NCBI GenBank assembly: GCA_020638995.1
Contig: JACKHM010000002.1
Coordinates: forward strand, 1,302,001 to 1,366,000
Direction of reading: 5' to 3'
Source: Planctomycetaceae bacterium
GTDB taxonomy: Bacteria > Planctomycetota > Planctomycetia > Pirellulales > Pirellulaceae
DNA length: 64,000 nt
Of the stretch, positions 26,503 to 35,240 are shown piece by piece (positions within the stretch are counted from its first letter, which is position 1; each line of letters starts with the position of its first letter). The position numbers and the translations under genes are program-made. Under the pieces are notes generated by a model that saw nothing but the letters and a program-made list of their open reading frames with translations, had not been told where the DNA came from and ran no database searches.

Positions 26503-29500
26503 TTAAACGCCACCGTTGGCAAAAATCGAATCGACGCCTCGGGCAAACGCACTACCGCTGGTCAAGGCATTGTTCTCGGCCTCTCCTTCAGCATTGGCTG
26601 CAGAGAGAAGAGCCGAAGGCGTTCCGACGACGCGGTAGACTCGAGCCGATCCGGTCCCGCGGAAAGTGAGCGTTCCACCTGCTCCAGAAACATTGGCCAC
26701 GCGATCGACGCCGAGTTGCGTATCATAGACAGTAAGTGTTCCGGAGCTCCCATCGGCGGTTGCGACGAAGCGAACATTGGTGTAGCGACCGCCCGCCCAC
26801 TCGCCTTCTAGCATCGAAAAGCTTCCGGATCCGTCGGCACCGAATAATACACCGGAAGTCTCCGTACCGCTCAGAGAGTAGAGTTTATAAACTTCCGCTC
26901 CGGCGTCAGTGAACGTGACCGCTCCACCCAGGCTTCCCGTTACCGTCTGATTACCCTGCAAATCCAAGTTGACTTGCGCTGTTCCACCACTTCCCTGAAG
27001 GAAGCTGGACCCAGAACGCGTGATTGTGTAGGGACTTCCCGTTTGATTCGGTGCCACATCCATAAACGAATAGGTGCCGTCGGCATTCGTCGTCGTTTGA
27101 AGATTTACGGAGTTGCCTCGGAAATCGGTGCCTGTCAGCGTCACCGTGATTCCTCCCACACCTTCGCCGGAATCGCGATTGCCGTCCTCGTTGAGATCAT
27201 TATAGACCTCGCCGTTGATGACGGTCGGTACGAAGTCGAGAACTTCTACGGCAACAGTACCAGTAACATCTTGGCCGCCACCGGTGCCGGTATTGCCGAG
27301 ATCATTGACGGCGGCGGTCAAGGTGAAGTTGCCGGACACGCTACTGGTGTACGTCAACGAGGCAAGGGCAGAGTTTACGTTCGCAACGCTGCCTGTCACC
27401 GAGATTCCATTCGTAATTTGCGCCACTTGCGTTCCATTGCTCGACGTCACCGCCAAAGTGCCAGCACCAATCGTGAGATTTACACGCACGTTTCCGGAGC
27501 CGGCATCGATGTCGGCAATGGTGATCGCAGAGCTTAAGGAATTGCTGACGTCACGGAAGAACTGCTGTGCACCGGGCACAGAGATCGTTGGGTCGTCGTT
27601 CTGAGCTGTAACCGTGATCGCCACGGACTTGCTGACCGTTGGTGCAGTGCCGTCATTGACACCAACCACCAAGGAATCGGAGCCGTTGTAGTTGGAATTT
27701 GGCGAGTAAGTAAGTCCGGCCAAAGCTGTGCTGAGGTTCGCAACAGTACCAGTCAGCGTCAACGAGCTGCCCGATCGTGCAATCGGAGCCACGCTGTTCA
27801 ACGTGCCGTTCGACACGCTCAGAGTTACAGTTAAGTTGTCACCATCAATATCTGCGACCGAGATGCCAGTGATCGCGAGAGGTGATTGTGGATCTTCGCT
27901 TACCGTTTGTGCTCCAGGTACAGTCGACGTGGGCGCATCGTTCACGGGAGCAATCACAATTATGATTTGCCCCGTACTTTCGGTGTTTCCCGTGCTGCTC
28001 GGCGTGTGCGCCGCATCCTGCTCAATGGTGTACGTGAAAGTCTCGGTACCAAAGAAGTCCGGATTCGTCGGAGGCGTGTAAGTAAAAATACCACTCGAGA
28101 AGGCCAACATTCCGCTCGTCGCTGTCGGAGCTGCGTTAGGGCTAATAGCCGTTACACTCAACGTCGCACCGTCATCTTTCAAGTCGTTATCCAGCGGATT
28201 GGGACTTAGCGTAAAAGAACCGGTCCCTTCGTTAGCCTGATACGTATTGGCAGCAGCAAACGGGAATTGCGGTGGAGCAACGGTGATCGCAACCGTGTCG
28301 GTGTCGGTCGCCGAACCATCGGTGCTGGTAATCGTTAGGGTATCATCACCCACGTAGTTATCAGTAGGGTCGTAAACCAAGTTTCCAATGTTAACGGTCG
28401 ATGAACCGCTGAAAGAGAGTGATGCTCCGGTGGTACTGCCATTTGACAGAGTGCCGTGCAAGACACTAACGGTGACGCTTACCGTGTCTGCTGGATCAGC
28501 ATCGGTGACCACGAACGTGCCGCTCGGGAACGTATGGGTGCCGGTATTCGCCACAGCTTGAGCGGGTGGGTTACCGAGTCCATTGATGGTGTTTACTGGG
28601 GGATCATTGATTGAGTTGATCGTGATACTAACGCTTTTCGTTCCGGTCAATCCACCGTCGTTGGCACTTATCGACAATGTGTCCGCCGCGGTTGAATTTG
28701 CAACCGGCGTGTACGTGATGCTATTCAATGTGCTCGTCACTTGAGCTGGCGTGCCGCTGAACGTCGTTTGGCTGAGCGTACCGTTGGCACTGAGCGTCAC
28801 CGTGATGTTTGTGCTATCAGGATCTGTGATGGTAAAGCCACTCAGCGTAAATGTCGTATCTTCGTTCGTGTTGAGCGAACTTGGCCCGGCAATTACCGGT
28901 CGATCATCAACTGGGTTCACGGTCACAGTAACTGTCGCGCTGGCGGTAGTTGTGCCATTGGTGATCGTGTAACTAAATGTGTCTGTGCCGTTGAAGCCGC
29001 TGGGAGGCGTGTAGTTGAATCCATTGGCACCCGATTGTGCCACGGTACCGCCTTGAGCCGAGGTCGTGGGAATAGGGCTGGTAATGGTCGGCCCCGACCC
29101 AACAGTTATGCTGTCATTCTGCAAAACATTGATAAAGGTCGGTCCGCCGTTTTCGTCCACCATCGCGGTGTCCGCCACGGCATTGACATCGGAGGCGATA
29201 TTAATCGTCCCCGTGTTAAACATGATTTCGCTTTCCAGGACAACCAAATCGCTGCTAAACAACAGCGTGTCCCGCGAAGTGGTCGCATCCGCCGCGTTCG
29301 TGCTGAACGTGACGGGGCCTGTCGTGCTTCCTGCCGTGAACGGCGTCGTCCAGATCAGCTGCTTACCGGCACCAGTCGGTGCAAATCCCGGCGTGCTAAA
29401 CGCCACACCACCCGCCTCATCGATCAAGCCAGGTGTGCTGAAACTTCCAAATGTCTGGCTGGTGAAGCCGTTGGCAAAGCTGATGTCCCCAACGGATGTT

Positions 29501-30462
29501 CCGTTCGGAGTTGCCAGCGTATTGTCAAACACGACGTCGACGTAGGCGGAGAACGGCCCCTTACGAACATCGGCAAGTGTATTTCCGGTGTCCCCCACCA
29601 TCCGCAGATCTTCGAACAGCGTACCGAGGAGGAATGTACCGCCAGGACTTACTTGATCAACGACCTTAAAGAATGTCGCGGAGTTGTCAAACAGATTCTC
29701 ACCTTCGACAAGATCGCCGTCTAACCTCGCTCTCGCGGGAAACGTCGTCATCAAGTCACTAGTGAGCGTTAGCGTCGTGGCTGTAAGGCTCTGAATCGTA
29801 AATACGCCGTTATTGTGAACACGAATATCGGCGTCGGACGTACCGATAATGTCTTGTTGGTTCTCGTCCTGGCCGATTACGAGACCGACATTGATATCCA
29901 CATATTGCCCGGAGTCAGTAATCAGAATCTGATCACCAGCCGAGAAGCCGTCGGTAATCCAGGAACCCGCCGAGCGCTGAACCTGGTCTGTCGTTCCGTT
30001 GTCGATGTAGTCGAAGAACAGATTGCGTGATCCTCTCACCGAGTTCGGCGACAAAGTGATGGGGGTATACGCCGCCTTTTGTGTTCCTTCTGCTTCAGGT
30101 TGTAACTGGTTTATGACTCGCAAGGCATCGATCGGCGAGAGGCTTCCATCCTCATTGACATCCACGTCAAGCACCAATGTTTGGCCGTCACGAAGCGTTC
30201 CCTCCGACTGCGCCGCGCCACCTCGAGCTCCTAAAGCGTTAATCACCGCCAACACGTCGAGCGGGGAGACGGTGCCATCCCGGTTGACGTCTTCGCTGTC
30301 AAACGGGTTGGTCGAGATGCTGTAAATGACATCTCCCGCGAGCATCATTCGATTCTCTAGCGATTCGCTACGCAATCGTCGGTACGAGCGTTGCCTTTTG
30401 TTTTTCCGAGAACGAAATAGACCGCTAAAACGGCGACTTAACTTGTTCATGTGTTTGCTCAT
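26503..30462 (-). CDS. LEPR-XLL protein with N-terminal dockerin-like, cohesin-like and Ig-like domains
   Basis: 1319 residues; ATG at 30460-30462 follows TAGGAAAG. The basic leader ends in LENRMMLAG (35-43). Two dockerin-like Ca loops follow immediately (DVNRDGTVSPLDVLAVIN and DVNEDGSLSPIDALRVIN, about 58-125). In its neighbours this pair is near the C-terminus. A cohesin-like domain (about 300-430, GPFSAYVDVVFDN to DTLLFSSDL) is followed by six or so Ig/cadherin-like repeats with VDENGGPTFINVLQND and YTPPSGFNGTDTFSYTI signatures. An SdrD-B-like domain (about 1082, NGEVYNDLNEDGNRDSGEG) follows. The tail ends FARGVDSIFANGGV, close to the tail of giant B. It is probably an extracellular matrix or adhesion protein. 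It is fourth in the tandem minus-strand series. Confidence 0.9.
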   Translation of the reverse strand: MSKHMNKLSRRFSGLFRSRKNKRQRSYRRLRSESLENRMMLAGDVIYSISTNPFDSEDVNRDGTVSPLDVLAVINALGARGGAAQSEGTLRDGQTLVLDVDVNEDGSLSPIDALRVINQLQPEAEGTQKAAYTPITLSPNSVRGSRNLFFDYIDNGTTDQVQRSAGSWITDGFSAGDQILITDSGQYVDINVGLVIGQDENQQDIIGTSDADIRVHNNGVFTIQSLTATTLTLTSDLMTTFPARARLDGDLVEGENLFDNSATFFKVVDQVSPGGTFLLGTLFEDLRMVGDTGNTLADVRKGPFSAYVDVVFDNTLATPNGTSVGDISFANGFTSQTFGSFSTPGLIDEAGGVAFSTPGFAPTGAGKQLIWTTPFTAGSTTGPVTFSTNAADATTSRDTLLFSSDLVVLESEIMFNTGTINIASDVNAVADTAMVDENGGPTFINVLQNDSITVGSGPTITSPIPTTSAQGGTVAQSGANGFNYTPPSGFNGTDTFSYTITNGTTTASATVTVTVNPVDDRPVIAGPSSLNTNEDTTFTLSGFTITDPDSTNITVTLSANGTLSQTTFSGTPAQVTSTLNSITYTPVANSTAADTLSISANDGGLTGTKSVSITINSINDPPVNTINGLGNPPAQAVANTGTHTFPSGTFVVTDADPADTVSVTVSVLHGTLSNGSTTGASLSFSGSSTVNIGNLVYDPTDNYVGDDTLTITSTDGSATDTDTVAITVAPPQFPFAAANTYQANEGTGSFTLSPNPLDNDLKDDGATLSVTAISPNAAPTATSGMLAFSSGIFTYTPPTNPDFFGTETFTYTIEQDAAHTPSSTGNTESTGQIIIVIAPVNDAPTSTVPGAQTVSEDPQSPLAITGISVADIDGDNLTVTLSVSNGTLNSVAPIARSGSSLTLTGTVANLSTALAGLTYSPNSNYNGSDSLVVGVNDGTAPTVSKSVAITVTAQNDDPTISVPGAQQFFRDVSNSLSSAITIADIDAGSGNVRVNLTIGAGTLAVTSSNGTQVAQITNGISVTGSVANVNSALASLTYTSSVSGNFTLTAAVNDLGNTGTGGGQDVTGTVAVEVLDFVPTVINGEVYNDLNEDGNRDSGEGVGGITVTLTGTDFRGNSVNLQTTTNADGTYSFMDVAPNQTGSPYTITRSGSSFLQGSGGTAQVNLDLQGNQTVTGSLGGAVTFTDAGAEVYKLYSLSGTETSGVLFGADGSGSFSMLEGEWAGGRYTNVRFVATADGSSGTLTVYDTQLGVDRVANVSGAGGTLTFRGTGSARVYRVVGTPSALLSAANAEGEAENNALTSGSAFARGVDSIFANGGV

Positions 30463-30951
30463 TCTTTCCTACAAGTAACCCTGTCGCTTTGAAGCCTGAA
30501 GGTAGAAAACCTGTGTGCGTCAGCCATCGCCGAACGATCCATCGACAGCCAAACAACCATTAAGTCCAGATGTGTAGTGCCCTTTGATCAGAAGGGACGC
30601 AAAAACAGAAGTAAACCTGATCCCGCAGAGTTAAAGTCCAGAGTAGTCACGAATTCCGACCTTTGCAAATAATTTGCGCGCACATCGGAGAAACTGTCGT
30701 GAAGACCGTATTTGCTCGAATCCGTTAGCCCACAGCAACCTAAATCTGGGGGGCAAAACGAACCACACCAAACACCCCAGATTACGCACATTAAACCCGT
30801 TATTCAATAGAACACGTCAAGTTTCCGACAGAAAATTGGCGGGATCTCTCCCGGTCAACCGTCCCAGTCGCGTATTCTCACTTTAAAGACGCGGCAGCTC
30901 CGATCTCGGATGTCAGATTGGCCGCCTCGGGACGGGGGAAGTTAACTCTTG
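30463..30951. other. Intergenic region with 9-base inverted repeat
   Basis: This 489-base gap lies between two LEPR-XLL genes transcribed leftward. AATCTGGGG (30743-30751) and CCCCAGATT (30775-30783) form a perfect inverted pair with a 23-base spacer, about 170 bases beyond the upstream gene's stop and 280 before the next start. It lacks a T-run, so a regulatory dyad is as likely as a terminator. No gene is seen. Confidence 0.5.
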
Positions 30952-33900
30952 TTACGAGAAATCTTCCCAAAGAGGAGCGATGTCGGGGGCGATTTCTTCG
31001 AGCAAATCGCCCATTTCCAGCGTGTCCCGATTGTTCTCTTCCAAGTGACCGAAAGCGTTGTTTGGCAGGACAGAGGATGCCGAAGGATTACAGAGAACCG
31101 ACACTCGTAGGTCGTCGATCGAAAGCAGTTCCGAGCGGAGCGGCGTCGGCTCATCCATGATGACCGTGCTGCTTTGGATGGCACCAACTGGTATCAGCGA
31201 CGGGTAGGACGCCGCGGCCGTATCGACGTCCTCGGAGCTCAACACTGTTAGACTGGACTCTCCTTCTGGACCCAAGGAATTCTTCAGCAGGCGATTGATA
31301 ACCAACAACACGTCAAGTGGAGAAACGAAGCCGTTTCCGTCCACGTCAATAAACGCGTCAATCTCCGATGAACCAAGTTCGTGTGAACCTTTGCTGTTGA
31401 GCACGTTGACGATGACTAAAGCGTCAAGTGGTGACACGATGCCATCTCCAGTAACATCGGAAGGCTCGACAACATTTTGCCAGGATCTCGTCACCGCAAC
31501 GGAGACCGTCGCAGTCGCGGTTCGTCCTTGTGCATCAACCACTGTATAAGTGAATGTATCGACGCCAGTGTAATCCGGTAGCGGCACATAGTTGACTGCA
31601 CCAGAGCCCACGATCGAAATCTCGGCACCGCTTTCCGTCGCACCAACCGATTGTATGGACAAGTCACCATTTCTGACGGCCAGGGTGATGTCTTCATAGC
31701 GAATGTCATCTTCGGGAACTGCTTCCGCCGGATCCAAATAAGCAACGTCGGCTCCGGGGCTGTTCGCGGCATGTTGGGCGTCGACGGTGACTTCCCATCG
31801 CAGTTCGCCTTCGTTGACAAGAAGATTCAGACGATTAACATCGGTGCCCCCAGCGACGATGAAGGAATCGTCGACCGCACGTGGCCCGGTCGTGTTAAAG
31901 TCGAGGTGAAACAACTCTAGTTCGTCGCCTCCCAAGGGTTGAAACCCGGTCTGCAAGGCCCCAATATCGTTCAGACGCCCAGCAACAATTTCCCCTGTGA
32001 TCACATTGCTGTAACTTCCGCGAAACTTGGCATCTGGGAGGTTCGGGGCGCCCGACACGGTAGCTGGAGAGATCGCATTCGCATCATAAACCACGTCGAG
32101 ATAAACGGCACCGAGTCCTAAATCGAAGTCGCTCGGCGAGCGAAGATCTTGAACTAGAGTTCGCAACGTCACCGTCTCGTCGGCGGCAAAATCGGAAATC
32201 GCATCGCCATCGGCATTGACCGCTTCGAGTCGAATGCGAACGGGTCGCGGCACCACATCGATTGCTACGGTCGCGAGCGCCGATTCCAGTTGCCCGTCCG
32301 TCACCTTGTATGTGAAACTGTCGCGACCTAAATACCCTGCCTCTGGCAAATATGAAAAGGAACCATCCTGCGCAAATTGCAATGTCCCGTGAGCAGTTCC
32401 CCCGACCAATTGAGCTTCGAGGTTATCGCCATCATATTCGAGATCATTGGCGAGGACCCCGACATCTGCGTTCACCGTCAGCAACTGATTCTCTCGAACT
32501 CGATAGACATCGTTCTCGGCAACGGGCGCATCGTTGACTGGCAACACGTTGACAGAGACTCGAGTTGGCGATTCACCATTCAGCGAGTAGGTAAATGTTT
32601 CGACTCCGTTGAAATTGGGCCGTGGTGAGTAAAGTAATGACTTACCACCATCGACAATCGAGATCGTTCCGCCCGCGCTCCCAGCACTCACCGATGAGAT
32701 TACGGCGTCCCCACCAGCTGCAATTGAGAGCGTTGCGCTCCCGTACCGAATCTTCTCGTAGGGAACGGTCTCGACCGGTTCATAAAACAGCACATCGGAT
32801 AATGGAGCAATGTCCGAGGGATCGGCTTGAAACGTCGTACTTCCCGAAGCCGGCAGGTCATTGTCGAGGACGGACAAGCTTGACTGTGTGTCTTCTAAGA
32901 TCTCGATCGAATCCGCCTCGCCGCGAGCAGCCGCGGCACGAAAATGTGCCGAAAAGAGCAGAACTTCTCTCGACCCCAACGGCGTCGTACCAGTTTGAAA
33001 CGCTCCCACGTCATTTAGAATTCCTGCTACCGATGCGTCGAGTGGGCCGCCATTTGCGTAGTCCGACCCTCGCACAATCATCGGCCCCGCCACGCCACCC
33101 TGCGATTCAACAATATGCACATCGGAGCTTTGGTATAACAAATCAAAATACGCCGCGTATACACCTCGATCACTTCCGCGCTCGCGAAGATCGCGGACTA
33201 GGGCTTGGACGATGAACTCTTGGCCGGCGGGGATGGAAGAAATCTCATTACCTTGCAAATCTGTCGTCACCAATCGAATCTCTACTTCATCGTCAGAAGC
33301 AGCGGTCGGCTGCATATGAACTGTGACCTCTCCCTTGCTGGTTCCAGAGAGACCCGAAATCGTGTAGCTAAATTGCTCACTACCTTGAAACCCGCTCGCC
33401 GGTGTGTAAGTGATATCCCGACCGTTGCCGGCGATGGCAACCGTTCCCTGTAGCCCCGTGCCGTCTACCGAGACGAGGCTTAAGGCTTCTCCAAGGAGAC
33501 TAACATCGTTTTCTAAGACGGCGAAGGATTGAACCGCAGTGGAATCTAGGACATCGAAGGAATCGTCTACCGCAATGATGGAAGGCAACACTCGCAAGGT
33601 TACGCGACCGAACGTGATATCTTCGTCCGCAATCGAATCGTCGACATTGAAGAGCAGCGTCTGGCCAAACGGCACGTTGTCTGCTGGATTGGACTCGAAC
33701 ACGATTTGTCCGGGAGACGTCGCTTGGAATGGTATTTGAAAAACCTCAAAAGCCCCACCACCCAGCAACTGAGTCCCGGAAAAAGCACCCACCTCGTCGA
33801 TCAAGCCTGCGACAGAGATATCGCCGACGTGGTCATTCGGATACTCGGGACTGTACTTGATCGGGCCAGATACTTCGGAAAATTCAGACGTGTATTGCAC

Positions 33901-34995
33901 GTCTAGGTACGCACCAAACACGCCCGCTGGTGCAACTCGCAAGTCTTCTGCCGTGACGTGCAAGACAAATTCTTCGCCCACCGTGACTGCGGAAACGGGG
34001 TTCCCCATCGAGTCGGTAACTTCTAAACCGTAAGCAACGAGATCCTGTTGCAAATCCACTCGTTTCACGTCCACGCGAACTGTGGTGGTATCTTCCTCAC
34101 CGTCGGCCATGATGGTGTAGGAGAACTGATCGGTCCCAACAAAGCCAGCACTCGGCGTGTAGAGGAGGTGCGTACCGTCCTCGGAGATCTTCACCTCGCC
34201 CCTCGAATTCGTGAGATCCAGGCCAGTAATTACGAGCGGGCTGCCGGTGAGATTTCGGTCGTTGCCCAACACGTCGAGGGCATTCTCGAAGCTATTCTCG
34301 TCGACCTCCAGAAAATCACCGATGGCGTCAACCGAATGCCCGGCAAGCGGTGGCAAAACATTGAGAGTCAAATCGCCGTAGACAACGAGATCGGAAGGTA
34401 CCGGATTATCGCGGTCGAACAGCAACAAGTCGTGGTCAGGGGACACGTCTGCGGGGTTTGAAGAAATGTGAGCTTCACCCGCCATTGTCGCGACCAGACG
34501 AACGCCCACTAACTGTTGCTCCCCGCTTCCCGGCGGATTGGTTGAACTTGCAAATGTTCCCAATTCGTCGACCTCACCGCTCAACAGATCCCCGGATCTC
34601 CCATTTCCAAATTCGCTCCCGTAAATAATCACTGCCTGTCCGTTGTCGGCAGGAACAGAAAAGAATTCGGACGGATAGACGAGGTCGAGGTACGCGGCGA
34701 ATACGCCGGACGCTTCCGGCCTCAAATCGTTGACGTTCGCCAGCAAGATGAACTCATCTCCCTGGTGCAATTCCTCTAGCGGCAGCAACGTCTCTGGATC
34801 CACTACGCTCAACCGAACTGATAACAGGGGATCAGGCCCCTCACCCTCGGCGGCAATCGTTGCCATGCCGATATCGCTCGCCAAGAGGTTTCGCTCCTCA
34901 AGCGATTCCATTCTCAATGTACGCCGACGCCTGGGGGACTTTACGCACCTACAAACTCGCGGACGCTGGCTTCTCGCCGCATGGGGCTTTTTCAT
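30952..34995 (-). CDS. LEPR-XLL protein with four cohesin-like domains and C-terminal dockerin-like pair
   Basis: About 1347 residues from the ATG at 34993-34995, placed after a strong AGGAGGAGAGG site; an in-frame TTG upstream lies before that site and is rejected. The leader is MKKPHAARSQ...MESLEERNLLASD. Four cohesin-like domains share the pattern GVFAAYLDLVY, a GAF-x-LG stretch, NPAD-x-x-P and LLF. Ig-like linkers (VDENSFENALDVLGND, YTPSAGFVGTDQFSYTI) alternate with them. In copies 3 and 4 the linker starts inside the cohesin unit. Two dockerin-like loops begin at about 1171 (DVTGDGIVSPLDALVIVN, DVDGNGFVSPLDVLLVIN). An acidic tail ends IAPDIAPLWEDFS. Cohesin and dockerin in one secreted protein suggest self- or cross-assembly. 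Confidence 0.9.
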   Translation of the reverse strand: MKKPHAARSQRPRVCRCVKSPRRRRTLRMESLEERNLLASDIGMATIAAEGEGPDPLLSVRLSVVDPETLLPLEELHQGDEFILLANVNDLRPEASGVFAAYLDLVYPSEFFSVPADNGQAVIIYGSEFGNGRSGDLLSGEVDELGTFASSTNPPGSGEQQLVGVRLVATMAGEAHISSNPADVSPDHDLLLFDRDNPVPSDLVVYGDLTLNVLPPLAGHSVDAIGDFLEVDENSFENALDVLGNDRNLTGSPLVITGLDLTNSRGEVKISEDGTHLLYTPSAGFVGTDQFSYTIMADGEEDTTTVRVDVKRVDLQQDLVAYGLEVTDSMGNPVSAVTVGEEFVLHVTAEDLRVAPAGVFGAYLDVQYTSEFSEVSGPIKYSPEYPNDHVGDISVAGLIDEVGAFSGTQLLGGGAFEVFQIPFQATSPGQIVFESNPADNVPFGQTLLFNVDDSIADEDITFGRVTLRVLPSIIAVDDSFDVLDSTAVQSFAVLENDVSLLGEALSLVSVDGTGLQGTVAIAGNGRDITYTPASGFQGSEQFSYTISGLSGTSKGEVTVHMQPTAASDDEVEIRLVTTDLQGNEISSIPAGQEFIVQALVRDLRERGSDRGVYAAYFDLLYQSSDVHIVESQGGVAGPMIVRGSDYANGGPLDASVAGILNDVGAFQTGTTPLGSREVLLFSAHFRAAAARGEADSIEILEDTQSSLSVLDNDLPASGSTTFQADPSDIAPLSDVLFYEPVETVPYEKIRYGSATLSIAAGGDAVISSVSAGSAGGTISIVDGGKSLLYSPRPNFNGVETFTYSLNGESPTRVSVNVLPVNDAPVAENDVYRVRENQLLTVNADVGVLANDLEYDGDNLEAQLVGGTAHGTLQFAQDGSFSYLPEAGYLGRDSFTYKVTDGQLESALATVAIDVVPRPVRIRLEAVNADGDAISDFAADETVTLRTLVQDLRSPSDFDLGLGAVYLDVVYDANAISPATVSGAPNLPDAKFRGSYSNVITGEIVAGRLNDIGALQTGFQPLGGDELELFHLDFNTTGPRAVDDSFIVAGGTDVNRLNLLVNEGELRWEVTVDAQHAANSPGADVAYLDPAEAVPEDDIRYEDITLAVRNGDLSIQSVGATESGAEISIVGSGAVNYVPLPDYTGVDTFTYTVVDAQGRTATATVSVAVTRSWQNVVEPSDVTGDGIVSPLDALVIVNVLNSKGSHELGSSEIDAFIDVDGNGFVSPLDVLLVINRLLKNSLGPEGESSLTVLSSEDVDTAAASYPSLIPVGAIQSSTVIMDEPTPLRSELLSIDDLRVSVLCNPSASSVLPNNAFGHLEENNRDTLEMGDLLEEIAPDIAPLWEDFS

Positions 34996-35199
34996 CACAG
35001 GTTCCTCTCCTCCTGAAACCTTTGCTCCTAAAAGCAATGGTCGTTACCTAGTTCGATAAGCTTGGACGTTATGTAGACAAGGGTTAGGTGCAAACGCCAA
35101 GCCTGGCCCACGTCGGGGACATTTTACGAAAAAACGCCCCACATTGCCACAAAAAGGGCGCAGAAAAGCCTACTTTTACGCGGGATTGGCATGAGGCTG

Positions 35200-35218
35200 C
35201 GCCACACTGTGTGTGGCG
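35200..35218 (-). terminator. Hairpin after the M64-like gene
   Basis: CGCCACAC, loop TGT, GTGTGGCG form a perfect 8-base stem 23 bases beyond the stop of the upstream minus-strand gene. There is no clear T-run, so termination may be weak or the hairpin may stabilise the mRNA 3' end. Confidence 0.5.
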
Positions 35219-35240
35219 TGCGGAGAAGGGCGGAACAAAA

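Noticed and set aside
28741..29724. 327-codon plus-strand open frame
   Set aside because: Antisense shadow of the 1319-residue LEPR-XLL gene; composition is Arg/Cys-rich with no recognisable domain.
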